NCBI GenBank assembly: GCA_963975575.1
Contig: CAXBHL010000002.1
Location: 62,001-126,000 of the forward strand
DNA length: 64,000 nt
Reading direction: 5' to 3'
Origin: UBA6054 sp963975575
GTDB lineage: Bacteria > Planctomycetota > Phycisphaerae > Phycisphaerales > UBA1924
Under the pieces are notes generated by a model. It saw only the letters and a program-made list of their open reading frames with translations. It was not told the origin of the DNA and made no database searches. How positions within the stretch are numbered: the first letter of the stretch is position 1; each line of letters begins with the position of its first letter. Both the position numbers and the translations under genes were made by a program. Shown in pieces: positions 1 to 11,363 of the stretch.

Positions 1-320
1 ATAGTATCTCCTCCGCCCCATCGCGGGGCCAAACTGGGTGACGACCGGCGGACGCCGGGAGGAACCCGCCTCTCTGACAAGTGCATGACGACGAGCAGAG
101 GACCCCACCGCGGGTCGGAAACGGTTTTCCGTGTTCCGACGAAGGTGGGGTGGCGAACCGAGAATAATCTCAGTGTCTTGAGTTGGTGCCCGTGCCGAGG
201 GGAAGTCTCCGAGGTGCGGGTCGATCGTCCTAATAAGCCGTTAATCGTTGCGGCAGGGCGGTCGTAGACGCTCCGTTCGGATTCGGGAGTTGCGAGAGCA
301 GCTGTCGGCGTCCGGTCGGG
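1..320 (+). other. rRNA leader / spacer upstream of 23S
   Basis: This stretch precedes the 23S rRNA and holds no credible gene. It contains a strong three-step hairpin at 103-150: ccccacc (103-109) pairs with ggtgggg (144-150), gtcggaa (114-120) with ttccgac (134-140), and acgg/ccgt close a tttt loop. The last bases (from 314) form one side of the long stem that brackets the 23S rRNA. No 16S 3' end (ggatcacctcctt) and no tRNA T-loop were seen, so the 16S gene is either farther upstream or not linked. Confidence 0.7.
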
Positions 321-3071
<2,751 letters not shown>

Positions 3072-3228
3072 ACCGACCAGCCGCCGACGGATTCACTTCC
3101 GTCACGGACTGGTCGAACCAACTCTACTGAGATTGGTTCGTCGTGCGGGTTTCATACCCCGCACCCTCAATGCTCGTCGTTACGCCTTGATCACAATCCC
3201 ATATCGGGGACACCCGGTATCGGGTCTT
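3072..3228 (+). other. 23S-5S internal transcribed spacer
   Basis: The spacer is made of consecutive hairpins: gaccag...ctggtc from about 3074 to 3114, gaaccaa...ttggttc about 3115-3139, and gtgcggg...ccccgcac about 3143-3164. No tRNA is encoded. It is about 157 bases, somewhat long for a 23S-5S spacer, and the hairpins are probably RNase III or other processing signals. Confidence 0.65.
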
Positions 3229-3334
3229 GTCGGTGATCATTGGCTTGGGGTCACACCTGTTCCCATACCGAACACAGAAGTTAAGCCTAAGCCGCCGATG
3301 ATACTGCTCAGCGGGAAAGTAGGTCGTCGCCGAC
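3229..3334 (+). rRNA. rrf: 5S ribosomal RNA
   Basis: The 5S signature is clear: ttcccataccgaacacag in the helix II-III region, aagttaagcc, then gatgatactgc and gggaaagtaggtcg. The terminal stem is gtcggt (3229-3234) against gccgac (3329-3334). At about 106 bases it is at the short end for 5S rRNA, so the mature ends may lie slightly outside. Confidence 0.95.
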
Positions 3335-3339
3335 TCTTC

Positions 3340-3377
3340 AAGACCCCCGAGGTTCCACCTCGGGGGTCTTGCCATTT
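3340..3377 (+). terminator. rho-independent terminator of the rRNA operon
   Basis: A perfect 13-bp stem, aagacccccgagg (3340-3352) with cctcgggggtctt (3358-3370), has the loop ttcca and is followed by gccattttt. Confidence 0.93.
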
Positions 3378-3575
3378 TTGGACCTGGCGATTTGGCCTGG
3401 CCTTCTGGACCCGGCCTTTGGACCTGGCGAAACCACCCCCTCGAACACGCATCGCCCGCCGCCGGCCAAAGCCCCCATTCTCGCCCCCGCCCGCCGATCC
3501 CGCCGAACCGTCGTCGACCGCCACCGGAATAAACACCCGAGGGCGCCCGCTTATCTACGGGAAGGGGACCGCTGC

Positions 3576-4001
3576 ATGCCTTGGATTCACGCCATCTGGA
3601 TCGGCCTCGTGCTGGCCGTGCTCTTCGAGCTGGTCACCGTCGGCCTGCGCTTCGGCCTGGGCTGGAAGTCGCCCGAGCGCACCCGTCCCCTCGGCCGCCT
3701 GACCAAGGGGTGGCGCGTCCATCACGGTTACCCCGGTCTGCTCCTCATGCCCGCGGCGTTCCCCGTGGGGATCTTCAGCCCCGCGTCCGACCCCGGCCTG
3801 CTCTCGCTCGTCTGGCTCGGCCCGGTCCTGCTCGCGCTGGGGCTCATGCTGGCGGTGTCCGACCTGATCCACCACGCCGTGGTGCTGCCCCTGTTCGCCG
3901 GCTCGCACGAGTTTGAGCTGCACTACCCCGGCCACCCCCGTCATCGCCCCGCCCCGGTGGTCCGCGAGCCGATCGCCGTCCGCCGCCGCCGCGCGGCCTG
4001 A
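3576..4001 (+). CDS. small histidine-containing membrane protein, unknown function
   Basis: This 141-residue protein has about three membrane segments (roughly residues 4-26, 52-68 and 73-97). Two His-His pairs are notable: HHGYPG at 49-54, just before the second segment, and HH at 99-100 at the end of the third, followed by H111, H116 and H120 in a polar tail that ends in an Arg cluster. Such paired histidines near the membrane face could bind a metal, but no named family is recognised. The ATG at 3576 is chosen over upstream in-frame codons because aagggg lies about 6 bases before it and the upstream frame is low-complexity. It follows the rRNA terminator and has its own transcription. Confidence 0.75.
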   Translation: MPWIHAIWIGLVLAVLFELVTVGLRFGLGWKSPERTRPLGRLTKGWRVHHGYPGLLLMPAAFPVGIFSPASDPGLLSLVWLGPVLLALGLMLAVSDLIHHAVVLPLFAGSHEFELHYPGHPRHRPAPVVREPIAVRRRRAA

Positions 4002-4109
4002 CCCCGGCCCACACCTTTCGGTCCCGCGTCATGCCCCCGCCCGCATCGGCCTGGGATGAACCCGTCGCGCGCTTTCCGCGTAGGATCCAGCCACGCGGAG
4101 GACCGACCC

Positions 4110-4823
4110 ATGCCCGACACCGTGCGCCTGTACGACGACGACGCCGACTCCCTGCTCAGCGCCGACTCTTTCCCCGATCGGGTGAGCCTGCTGCCCAGCG
4201 AGCACACGCAGATGCAGCCGGGCTCCCGGATCCGCGTCATGTGGGGTCAGGACATGCTCCGGGACGTGGTCGACGGGCGGTACCGCTCGGTGATCTGCTC
4301 GGTCAACGACGAGGACAACGCCCGCGGCCTGATCGCCCAGCTGGTGTCCCTGGTGACCACCAGCCAGTGGTCCGTCCACGCGGTCACCAGCTACGCCAAG
4401 ATGTTCCAGGACGCGGTGCACGTGCACGCCGCCCATGACCGCGAGCCGTACATCCTCAAGTACGACCTCGACTCCGTGCTGATCCTGGCCATCCTGCGCC
4501 CCAAGGGCCGGGGCCAGTTCACGCTGGCCGACCTCGGGCGGGGGTTCCAGACCGTCACCAAGATGATCGCCGGCCGGTCCGAGCGCCGCCCGATCTGCTC
4601 GGTGTCCTTCCTCGGCGCGACCTCGAACCGGCTCGTGGCGGGCGAGGGGGCCGAGCCCGACGCCGAACCGAGCTTCGAGCGGGTCCTCAAGACGATGTAC
4701 GGGTCGGGCTACCGGGGCGACGTCTACGCCGCGCCGGGCATGTGGCGGCACGGGCACGTGGGCGTGTTCCCCAGCTACCCCTTCCCCGCGGGCCTCGACC
4801 GGATGCGTTCCGGGAGTTCCTGA
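4110..4823 (+). CDS. hypothetical cytosolic protein coupled to a DinB-like gene
   Basis: The 237-residue product has no signal peptide and no membrane segment, and no family is recognised. It begins with an acidic stretch (YDDDADS) and has a mixed alpha/beta pattern, with segments such as SVICSVNDEDNARG and KYDLDSVLILAILRP that look like strands of a compact domain. The ATG at 4110 is preceded by gcggagga at a good distance; the earlier in-frame ATG at 4056 has no such site. Its TGA overlaps the ATG of the next gene (TGATG at 4821-4825), which implies translational coupling. The function is unknown. Confidence 0.8.
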   Translation: MPDTVRLYDDDADSLLSADSFPDRVSLLPSEHTQMQPGSRIRVMWGQDMLRDVVDGRYRSVICSVNDEDNARGLIAQLVSLVTTSQWSVHAVTSYAKMFQDAVHVHAAHDREPYILKYDLDSVLILAILRPKGRGQFTLADLGRGFQTVTKMIAGRSERRPICSVSFLGATSNRLVAGEGAEPDAEPSFERVLKTMYGSGYRGDVYAAPGMWRHGHVGVFPSYPFPAGLDRMRSGSS

Positions 4824-5350
4824 TGTCCGCCCCGGCGATCCACGCCGCGGGGCTGATCGATCGGCTCGAGACGATGCCCGGCGTACTGCGGTCGCTGGCC
4901 GGCCTCATCGGAACCAACGATGCCCGTTGGCGTCCGGATCCGGCGTCGTGGTCCACGCTGGAGATCGTCTGCCATTTGGTGGACGAGGAAAAAGACGACT
5001 TCCGTGCCCGCCTGCGATCCACTTTGGAAGACCCGACCCGGGACTGGGCGCCGATCGATCCCGAGGGCTGGGTCGAGCAGCGGGGGTACGCCGAGCACCA
5101 CCTCGATGAACGCCTGGACCGGTTCGAGTACGAGCGCGGCGTGTCGGTCGTCTGGCTGCGTTCGCTCGAGTGCCCCGACTGGTCGTCGGAGCGGGTGCAC
5201 CCCAGGTTCGGTTCGATGAAGGCGGGCGACCTGCTGGCGTCCTGGGCCGCCCACGATGCGCTGCACCTGCGTCAGCTGTCGCGCCGGGTGTACCAGCTGA
5301 CACAACGCGACGCGGGCCCGTTCGGCTGCGGGTACGCCGGGTCATGGTAA
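4823..5350 (+). CDS. DinB-family protein
   Basis: The 175-residue product fits the DinB four-helix bundle fold. It shows the three-histidine arrangement that binds a divalent metal in this family: H51 in EIVCHLVDEE, and H144 and H148 in AAHDALHLRQ. Related proteins include thiol-dependent S-transferases, but many members have no known substrate. The start ATG (4823) overlaps the stop of the preceding unknown gene by one base, so the two are likely made together. Confidence 0.85.
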   Translation: MSAPAIHAAGLIDRLETMPGVLRSLAGLIGTNDARWRPDPASWSTLEIVCHLVDEEKDDFRARLRSTLEDPTRDWAPIDPEGWVEQRGYAEHHLDERLDRFEYERGVSVVWLRSLECPDWSSERVHPRFGSMKAGDLLASWAAHDALHLRQLSRRVYQLTQRDAGPFGCGYAGSW

Positions 5351-5372
5351 CCCGGATCCGGGGGAACGAGCA

Positions 5373-6194
5373 TTGAGCGTCCGCCAACTGCTGCTGTTTA
5401 TTCTGCTGGGTCTGATCGGCCTGGGGGTGCTGACCGGCATCGCCGCCTTGGTGCTCCCGCGGAACACGCTGCCCGATGAGCTGCTGATCTCCATCGCGGT
5501 CTCGGGGATGTACGCGCTGGGCCTGCTGGTGGTGTTCTCGGCCGGGCCGCGGATGACGCGCACCCGCTGGATCGCCATCGCGGCGGCGGCGGTGAGCTTC
5601 GCGGGCTACATGACGATCATCTGGGCCGACAGCCTGCTGGGCTGGCAGGGTTCTGACCGTCTGGCCCGCGGCTCGACGGTGGCGCTGGTGGTCGGGTTCG
5701 CGATGGCGCAGCGTTTGATGCTGGTGCCGCTGCGCCTGCGTCCGGTGCCGGGCGGGCTGGCGCGCCGTGCCGGGCTGATCGGGGGGGCGATCACGGCCGG
5801 GATGATCTGCGCGGTCCTGATCTACGAGGACATGTTCGGCATGGAGGAGCTGTACGTCCGCGCGCTGGGCGTGGCGGCCATCATCGCGGCGGGCGGCACG
5901 ATCGGCGCGGGCATCGTCTGGTTCTTCGAGCGCCGTCCCGAGCACGAGGAGCCCGGGCTGCTCGGCGAGGGCGTGCCGGTGGAGACGGTCTGCCCCAGGT
6001 GCCGGGCGATGATCCGCGGGCGGTCCAACCGCGAGTGCCGCTGCGAGGGCTGCCGGCTCAAGGTGCGGGTCGAGGTCGAGGAGCCGCGGTGCTCGTGCGG
6101 CTATCTGCTGTACCAGCTCGTGGGCGACACCTGCCCGGAGTGCGGCAAGGCCGTGCCGGTCGGGGACCGATGGGCGAGCGACACCGCGAAGTGA
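5373..6194 (+). CDS. six-helix membrane protein with two C-terminal zinc ribbons
   Basis: The 273-residue product has about six membrane segments between residues 5 and 186, then a soluble tail with two cysteine clusters. The first is CPRC at 207-210 with C222, C224 and C227. The second is CSCGYLL at 240-246 with CPECG at 254-258, the treble-clef ribbon that recurs in planctomycete membrane proteins. It starts with TTG at 5373, with gggggaacg just upstream; this is the first plausible start after the DinB gene and the spacer is only 22 bases, so the genes may be co-transcribed. No function can be assigned. Three other genes here (36320, 61154, 62147) share the ribbon-plus-membrane plan. Confidence 0.8.
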   Translation: MSVRQLLLFILLGLIGLGVLTGIAALVLPRNTLPDELLISIAVSGMYALGLLVVFSAGPRMTRTRWIAIAAAAVSFAGYMTIIWADSLLGWQGSDRLARGSTVALVVGFAMAQRLMLVPLRLRPVPGGLARRAGLIGGAITAGMICAVLIYEDMFGMEELYVRALGVAAIIAAGGTIGAGIVWFFERRPEHEEPGLLGEGVPVETVCPRCRAMIRGRSNRECRCEGCRLKVRVEVEEPRCSCGYLLYQLVGDTCPECGKAVPVGDRWASDTAK

Positions 6195-6218
6195 CGGGCC
6201 CGGTTCGGGTGTGCCCGC

Positions 6219-7901
6219 TCAGCGGACCCAGCGCTGCGCGATGGGCATGCGCCGGCCCGGGCCGAAGGCGGCGTGGGTGATCTTCAGGCCCACGGCCAGC
6301 TGGCGGCGCTTGTACTCGTTCAGGTCGATGAGGCGGCAGATGCGGGCGACGAGGTCCTTGTCAAAGCCGGTCTCGTCGGTGATCCGCTCGGAGGATTGGC
6401 GGCGTTCGACGTGGCGTTCGACGATGGCGTCGAGGATCTCGTACGGGGGCAGCGAGTCGGTGTCGAGCTGGTCGGGGGCCAGCTCGGCGCTGGGCGGTTT
6501 GGAGATGGTCGATTCGGGGATGGGCGGCACGCGGAAGCCCAGTTCGGCGTGGTGGTCGTTCATGTAGCGGCAGACGCGGAAGACCATGGTCTTGGGCACG
6601 TCGCTGATGACGGCTAGGCCGCCGTTCATGTCGCCGTAGAGCGTGCAGTACCCGACGGCCAGCTCGCTCTTGTTGCCGGTGGTCAGCAGCAGGGCGCCGG
6701 TGCGGTTGGACAGGCCCATCATGAGCGCGCCGCGGGCGCGGCTCTGGAGGTTTTCCTGGGTCAGATCCGGGAGATTCTTGCCGAGAGTGGGCTGGCCGAG
6801 TTCTGCGAATGCGGTGTCCAGGATCGACTTGTGCCCGTCGAAGGCGGGGGCGATGGGCATGGTCACGCAGCGCATGCCGAGGTTCTCGGCCAGGGCGAGG
6901 GCGTCGGTGACGGAACCGGGCGAGCTGAACGGGCCGGGCATGGCGGCGCCGGTCAGGGCGTCGGGCCCGAGGGCGCGCACGGCGATGGCGGCGGTGATGG
7001 CGCTGTCGATGCCGCCGGAGAGGCCCAGGCAGGCGGACTTGAAGCCGCACTTGCCCAGGTAGTCGCGCACACCGACGGTCAGGGCGTCGATGACGAGGCG
7101 TTCGGGGGGGATCGCGGGCGGGTCGATGGCCGGGGCGTTGATCGGGTCGAGGACGATGAGGTCCTCTTCGAAGTCGGCGGCCTCGGCGAGGGTGCGTCCG
7201 TCGGGGGTGATGACGCAGGAGCGGCCGTCGAAGATGAGGTCGTCGTTGCCGCCGCACTGGTTGACGCTGGCGACGGGCACGCCGAGGTTGCGTGCGTGGG
7301 TTATCAGGATGTCGCGGTGGCGGGCGTGCTTGCCGAGGACGAACGGGCTGGCGCTGGGGACCACGAGCAGGTCGAGCCCGGCCTTGCCGAGTTCGGCCAC
7401 GGGGTCCGGGGCGTCGGTGTAGCGGGAGGCAAACCCCGCGTCCTCGCCGCGCCAGAGGTCCTCGCAGATGGCCAGGCCGACGCGGACGCCGGCGACGTCG
7501 ACGACCACGGCCCGGTCCCCGGGCTCGAAGTAGCGGTCCTCGTCGAACACGTCGTAGGTCGGCAGGAGGCGTTTGTCGTAGGTGTCGACGAGCGCGTTGT
7601 CGCGGTAGACCAGCAGGCTGTTGGCGATGTTGCCGTCGCTTCGGACCAGCGGGGTGCCGATGACGGCGGTCAGGCCGGCGGTGGCGGACTCGCCGATGGC
7701 GCGGGCGGCGTCGGCGCAGCGGGCGACGAATCGCTCGACGGTGAGCAGGTCGCGGGGCGGGTAGCCGCAGACGACCAGCTCGGGCAGGATCACCAGGTCT
7801 GCGCCTTGTTCGCGGGCCCGGGCGATGGCGTCGGTGATGCGTCGGGCGTTGGCGGGGAGGTCGCCGACGGTGGGGTTGAGCTGGGCGAGGGCGATCTTCA
7901 C
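6219..7901 (-). CDS. nadE: glutamine-hydrolysing NAD+ synthetase
   Basis: This 560-residue enzyme makes NAD+ from nicotinate adenine dinucleotide, ATP and glutamine. The N-terminal nitrilase-type domain carries the glutaminase triad E41 (ILPELVVCG), K110 (YDKRLLPTY) and C146 (LAICEDLW). The C-terminal synthetase domain has the PP-loop SGGIDS at 295-300 and TTGNKSELAVGYCTLYGD downstream. The chosen start is GTG at 7901, which matches the usual beginning of the family (KIALAQLNPTVGD). The longer frame adds a Thr/Pro/Arg-rich repeat that overlaps the next gene. TACCAT ends 5 bases before this GTG and no Shine-Dalgarno is seen, so the mRNA is probably leaderless. Confidence 0.96.
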   Translation of the reverse strand: MKIALAQLNPTVGDLPANARRITDAIARAREQGADLVILPELVVCGYPPRDLLTVERFVARCADAARAIGESATAGLTAVIGTPLVRSDGNIANSLLVYRDNALVDTYDKRLLPTYDVFDEDRYFEPGDRAVVVDVAGVRVGLAICEDLWRGEDAGFASRYTDAPDPVAELGKAGLDLLVVPSASPFVLGKHARHRDILITHARNLGVPVASVNQCGGNDDLIFDGRSCVITPDGRTLAEAADFEEDLIVLDPINAPAIDPPAIPPERLVIDALTVGVRDYLGKCGFKSACLGLSGGIDSAITAAIAVRALGPDALTGAAMPGPFSSPGSVTDALALAENLGMRCVTMPIAPAFDGHKSILDTAFAELGQPTLGKNLPDLTQENLQSRARGALMMGLSNRTGALLLTTGNKSELAVGYCTLYGDMNGGLAVISDVPKTMVFRVCRYMNDHHAELGFRVPPIPESTISKPPSAELAPDQLDTDSLPPYEILDAIVERHVERRQSSERITDETGFDKDLVARICRLIDLNEYKRRQLAVGLKITHAAFGPGRRMPIAQRWVR

Positions 7902-7906
7902 GGCGG

Positions 7907-7912
7907 ATGGTA
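7907..7912 (-). promoter_or_regulatory. -10-like hexamer TACCAT of nadE
   Basis: The gap to GTG 7901 is 5 bases (ccgcc), which would place the transcription start at the start codon. Confidence 0.55.
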
Positions 7913-7926
7913 GGGTTGGGCGCCGA

Positions 7927-9114
7927 TCAGGCCGGCGCGTCGGGGTCCGGATCGGGGCGTGCGTCGGTCCCTGCGTTCGTCCCTGCGTGGGCCTCTGCGT
8001 GGGGACTGGCATCGGCGGCGGTATCGGTGTCGCTGTCGGGGCGGAAGCGACCGATGAGCCAGCGGTCGGCGCGGAGCCAGGCCAGCGCGAGTCCGGCGCC
8101 GATCAGGCTGGTGATCGCTTCGGCGACGGTCACGAGCAGGATGCCGGTGAGCAGCGCGTCCTGGTCGAGTTCGGCGGCGACGACGCCCGCGCCCACGGCC
8201 ATGCCGAGCGCGCCCACCTCGCGGGTGCCCACGGTTCCGAAGGGGCTGACCACGCCGACGACGAAGTAGGCCAGGCCGATGAGCAGGGCTTCCTCGGCGC
8301 TCAGGTCGACGCCGATGATGCCGGCGGCGATCCAGAACCGCAGGCCGAAGGTGGCGATGTCCAGCACGCGGGCGACGGTGCTGACCCAGATGGCGTGGAC
8401 GTCGGCGCTCATGGTCGCGCCGTCGTGCAGGCGGTGGAACCACTCGGTGTGGAGCAGTTTCTCGGGCAGTCCGACGCGGCGCAGCCGGCGCAGGCCCCGC
8501 TCGCCGCGGACGACGCGGGCGGCCAGGCAGCCGGTGGTGTGGGCGGCGGCGATGGCCAGGGCGACCACCAGCCACCACCAGTGCCCGGCGCCCTCGGGCC
8601 GGGCGAAGGCCAGCCACATCGGGGCGACGGTGACCACGGTGAGGATGGCCACGACGATGAACCATGCGCCGATGGTGACGTTGTGGATGCCGTCGCGCCG
8701 GTTGTGGATCACCCAGCGGCAGATCACGCTCATTTTGAACGGCAGGTAGCTCAGGAACGTGGCCAGGGCGTTGACGGCGACCATGTCCGTCAGGCGCAGC
8801 CGGTGCAGGGGGCGGATGATGCTCGAGAAGATGACGGCGTTGAGCACGAGGCTGGTCGCGGCGAGCCCCATGAGGCTGAGCACCTGCCAAGCCGTGGCTT
8901 CCTGGAGCTTCTCGAGCGCGGCGCGGTTGTCGGGGCTCATGACGGTGCGGACGCACCAGACGAGCAGGGCGATGCCGACGGCGAAGCCGGTGACCTGGAT
9001 CACGGCGCGGACTCGCCCGGGCAGGGCGCGGCGCGGGACGCCGGGCGCCCCGGGCCGGTCGGGTGTTGGTTCTGGTGTCGGGTCCGGCTGGGGTTGTGGC
9101 GTCGGCTCGGTCAC
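7927..9114 (-). CDS. flippase-like integral membrane protein (UPF0104/LPG synthase TM type)
   Basis: The 395-residue protein has an alternating membrane pattern typical of the AglD/YbhN-like family, relatives of the membrane domain of lysylphosphatidylglycerol synthase. A conserved-looking patch, VSPFGTVGTREVGALG, resembles the family's glycine-rich loop. The N-terminus is rich in Pro and Gln, and the C-terminus is a low-complexity tail of Asp, Ala, Thr and Pro. It starts at GTG 9114, which forms a GTGA overlap with the stop of the glycosyltransferase gene upstream. The coupling suggests the two act in the same pathway, perhaps moving and using a lipid-linked sugar; that is inference. Confidence 0.8.
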   Translation of the reverse strand: MTEPTPQPQPDPTPEPTPDRPGAPGVPRRALPGRVRAVIQVTGFAVGIALLVWCVRTVMSPDNRAALEKLQEATAWQVLSLMGLAATSLVLNAVIFSSIIRPLHRLRLTDMVAVNALATFLSYLPFKMSVICRWVIHNRRDGIHNVTIGAWFIVVAILTVVTVAPMWLAFARPEGAGHWWWLVVALAIAAAHTTGCLAARVVRGERGLRRLRRVGLPEKLLHTEWFHRLHDGATMSADVHAIWVSTVARVLDIATFGLRFWIAAGIIGVDLSAEEALLIGLAYFVVGVVSPFGTVGTREVGALGMAVGAGVVAAELDQDALLTGILLVTVAEAITSLIGAGLALAWLRADRWLIGRFRPDSDTDTAADASPHAEAHAGTNAGTDARPDPDPDAPA

Positions 9115-11273
9115 GGGGCGGGGCTCCGCAGTCTGTAGAGGGCGCGGCCCTGGGCGGGCCAGACGCGGACGGGTTGGCCGAGCGAAGCGGCCCAGTCGCC
9201 GACGGAATCGGGGGTGAGCAGCGGGTCCGACCAGCCGGAGTTGTCGAGCCGGTCGATCTCGGCGTAGGAGATCAGGGCCCATTGAAGGCCGCGATCGCGG
9301 AGCGCGGCGGTCCAGGCGGCCGGATCGCCGGGTGATTCTCGCATCGCCTCGGCGAGGGGGTGGGTGTCCCAGGTCGTGGCGTAGGCCAGGGGACGGCGCA
9401 GGTAGAAGGGGGTGGCATCGCCGACCAGCAGCACGGACTCACCCGGCGGGACGGTCTCGTTGACGCCGGCCCAGGCGACCTCGTCTCCGAGGCCCTCGAT
9501 GGGGAGCCGGCCGGTGAAGACGCCGGGGCCGAGCACGAGCAGCCCGTTGGGCTGATTGCCACGCTGCACAGCGAGGTTGCCCATCGACCACGCGGCCGAG
9601 ACGGCCAGCGCGGTGATGGCGATAGGTCCGCGGGCGATCCGGGGCAGGGCGGCCAGCCCGACACCGAAGCCCGCGCCGAACAGCGGGGCCATCGGGATCA
9701 GGAAGCGGCTTTGCAGGTGGGTGAACGCGGCCCACGCGCCCAGGGCCGCGGCCATGCCGGCGAGCACGGCGAGCGCGATCGGGCGGGTTCGGGCATGGGC
9801 GATCGCGCCCAGGCAGCCGAGCAGGCCGAGCCACGGGGTCAGCGCCCATTGCGGGTTGGTCAGGCCGCGCCAACGGACCACGGGGGGCGCGTCGGGGCCG
9901 GCGGCGGGATCGGGTGCGATGAGCAGGGCGATGCGGTCGAACGCGGAGCCGTCGAAGCGGTGGCCCGCGGCGTAGCGGGCGGCCTGGTCGGGCGACCAGT
10001 GGGCGGAGCCGAAGAGGGCGGTGGCCTGCGGGAAGACGGGGTTGGCGCCGAAGGCCGCGTTGCGGGCCAGCCACGGCGCGAGTGTCAGCACGCCGACGAC
10101 GGCGCCGAGGCCAAACATCACCGGCCAGGTGCGCGCCGGGGCGGACATCGCCATGCCGATCGCGCACGCGGGGGCGAGGAAGAGCACGGCGGTGGGTTTG
10201 CAGCCGGCGGCTGCGCCGATGAGGACGGCGACGAGGGCGGCGCGTCGGACGGGCGGCAGGTCGGGGACGGCGGCCGCGAGCAGGCCCGCGGCCCCGAGCG
10301 CGATCACGCCGGGCTCGTTGTACGCGATCGAGCCGACGGCCTGCACCCACGGGGTGAGCAGCACGAGCGATCCCGCGGCGATGCCCGCGGTGCGGGCGGC
10401 GCCGGGGGTGGGATCGGGGTGGGTGTCGGCCGGCATCGCCCTGCGGACGAGCGTGCACGCGAGCACGCCGGTGATCCACGCGCCGATCAGCGTGGTGCCC
10501 AGCGCCAGGAAGTGGGGGGCCATCGCCAGATCACCCGTCAGCGGGCTGAGCCCGTCCGCGCGTGTGCCCGTCTCGCCGGCGAGGTGGGCGAGGTGGACGG
10601 TGGCGGCCTCCGTGTATCCGGGCAGGTACGAGTAGACGTTGTGTTCGAGCGGGACGATGCGGCCCATGTCGAGCCATTCGGCGGGGAGTTGGAGGTGGTA
10701 GCTGAGTGTGTCGTAGGCACCGAACTCGGAGTCCCACAGGGCGCCGGGCGGGCTGGCCGCGGCGACGAGCAGGATCGCGATGCCGACGCTCGCGGCGGCG
10801 ATGGCGGCTTGGTTGAAGCGGTCGCGGGCTCTCAACGCGGATGATGCGAGACCGCCTGTGAGCGCGGGGGCGATGGATCGGGCCAGCAGGGCCAGACCAA
10901 CGCCGGTCCAGAGCCATGCGGTGATCGGGTTGAGCAGGCCGAGCACGCCGAGGGCGTGCGTGGCGGTGAGCGTCAGGGCGAGACCGACGCCGGCGTTGAT
11001 CGCGGCTCGGGCGGGGGTGGTTCGGGTCAGGGGCTGGGCGAGGACGCCCCATCCGATGGCGCCGAGCAGGTAGATCGCGGGCGTCCAGCCGGAGAAGACC
11101 CAGGCGGAGACGAGCGATCCGAGGCGTGCGAGCAGGGGATCGGCGGTGCCGAAGGAGACGACGACGAGGATGGCGGCCGCGAGCACGCCGGGGATCAGCC
11201 ACGCGCGGGAGGTGGCGGGCGTGCCGACCCCTGGTGGTGTTTGGGCGGGCTGGGATGTGGCAGGGCGGGGCAC
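9111..11273 (-). CDS. GT39-like polytopic glycosyltransferase
   Basis: The 720-residue product has a dozen or so membrane segments, and its first large loop carries DTLSYHLQLPAEW, the Asp-containing motif seen in dolichyl/undecaprenyl-phosphate sugar transferases of the PMT/ArnT kind. The end is a soluble Trp-rich domain (WDTHPL, WTAALRDRG) thought to lie outside the membrane. The usual substrate would be a polyprenyl-phosphate sugar; the acceptor is unknown. GTG 11273 is the start, with TAGAAT 6 bases upstream. Its TGA overlaps the start of the flippase-like gene. The opposite-strand fur-like gene begins 91 bases away. Confidence 0.8.
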   Translation of the reverse strand: MPRPATSQPAQTPPGVGTPATSRAWLIPGVLAAAILVVVSFGTADPLLARLGSLVSAWVFSGWTPAIYLLGAIGWGVLAQPLTRTTPARAAINAGVGLALTLTATHALGVLGLLNPITAWLWTGVGLALLARSIAPALTGGLASSALRARDRFNQAAIAAASVGIAILLVAAASPPGALWDSEFGAYDTLSYHLQLPAEWLDMGRIVPLEHNVYSYLPGYTEAATVHLAHLAGETGTRADGLSPLTGDLAMAPHFLALGTTLIGAWITGVLACTLVRRAMPADTHPDPTPGAARTAGIAAGSLVLLTPWVQAVGSIAYNEPGVIALGAAGLLAAAVPDLPPVRRAALVAVLIGAAAGCKPTAVLFLAPACAIGMAMSAPARTWPVMFGLGAVVGVLTLAPWLARNAAFGANPVFPQATALFGSAHWSPDQAARYAAGHRFDGSAFDRIALLIAPDPAAGPDAPPVVRWRGLTNPQWALTPWLGLLGCLGAIAHARTRPIALAVLAGMAAALGAWAAFTHLQSRFLIPMAPLFGAGFGVGLAALPRIARGPIAITALAVSAAWSMGNLAVQRGNQPNGLLVLGPGVFTGRLPIEGLGDEVAWAGVNETVPPGESVLLVGDATPFYLRRPLAYATTWDTHPLAEAMRESPGDPAAWTAALRDRGLQWALISYAEIDRLDNSGWSDPLLTPDSVGDWAASLGQPVRVWPAQGRALYRLRSPAP

Positions 11274-11279
11274 TGGCCG

Positions 11280-11285
11280 ATTCTA
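11280..11285 (-). promoter_or_regulatory. -10-like hexamer TAGAAT of the GT39-like gene
   Basis: It lies 6 bases (cggcca) before GTG 11273. It is divergent from the fur-like hexamer at 11353. Confidence 0.55.
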
Positions 11286-11352
11286 AGGGGGCGTGATCGG
11301 CGGGGTTCGGGGCGGTCCGGGCGTGGCCGGCGCGGTCGGGCGGCGGTGTCCG

Positions 11353-11358
11353 TAGAAT
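11353..11358 (+). promoter_or_regulatory. -10-like hexamer TAGAAT of the fur-like gene
   Basis: Five bases (cgggc) separate it from ATG 11364. The hexamer is identical to the one serving the divergent glycosyltransferase gene 68 bases away. Confidence 0.55.
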
Positions 11359-11363
11359 CGGGC

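Noticed and set aside
3072..3228. tRNA in the 23S-5S spacer
   Set aside because: The hairpins are sequential stems, not a cloverleaf, and there is no T-loop sequence.
7902..8012. N-terminal extension of nadE
   Set aside because: A Thr/Pro/Arg repeat out of keeping with the family; it overlaps the flippase-like gene.
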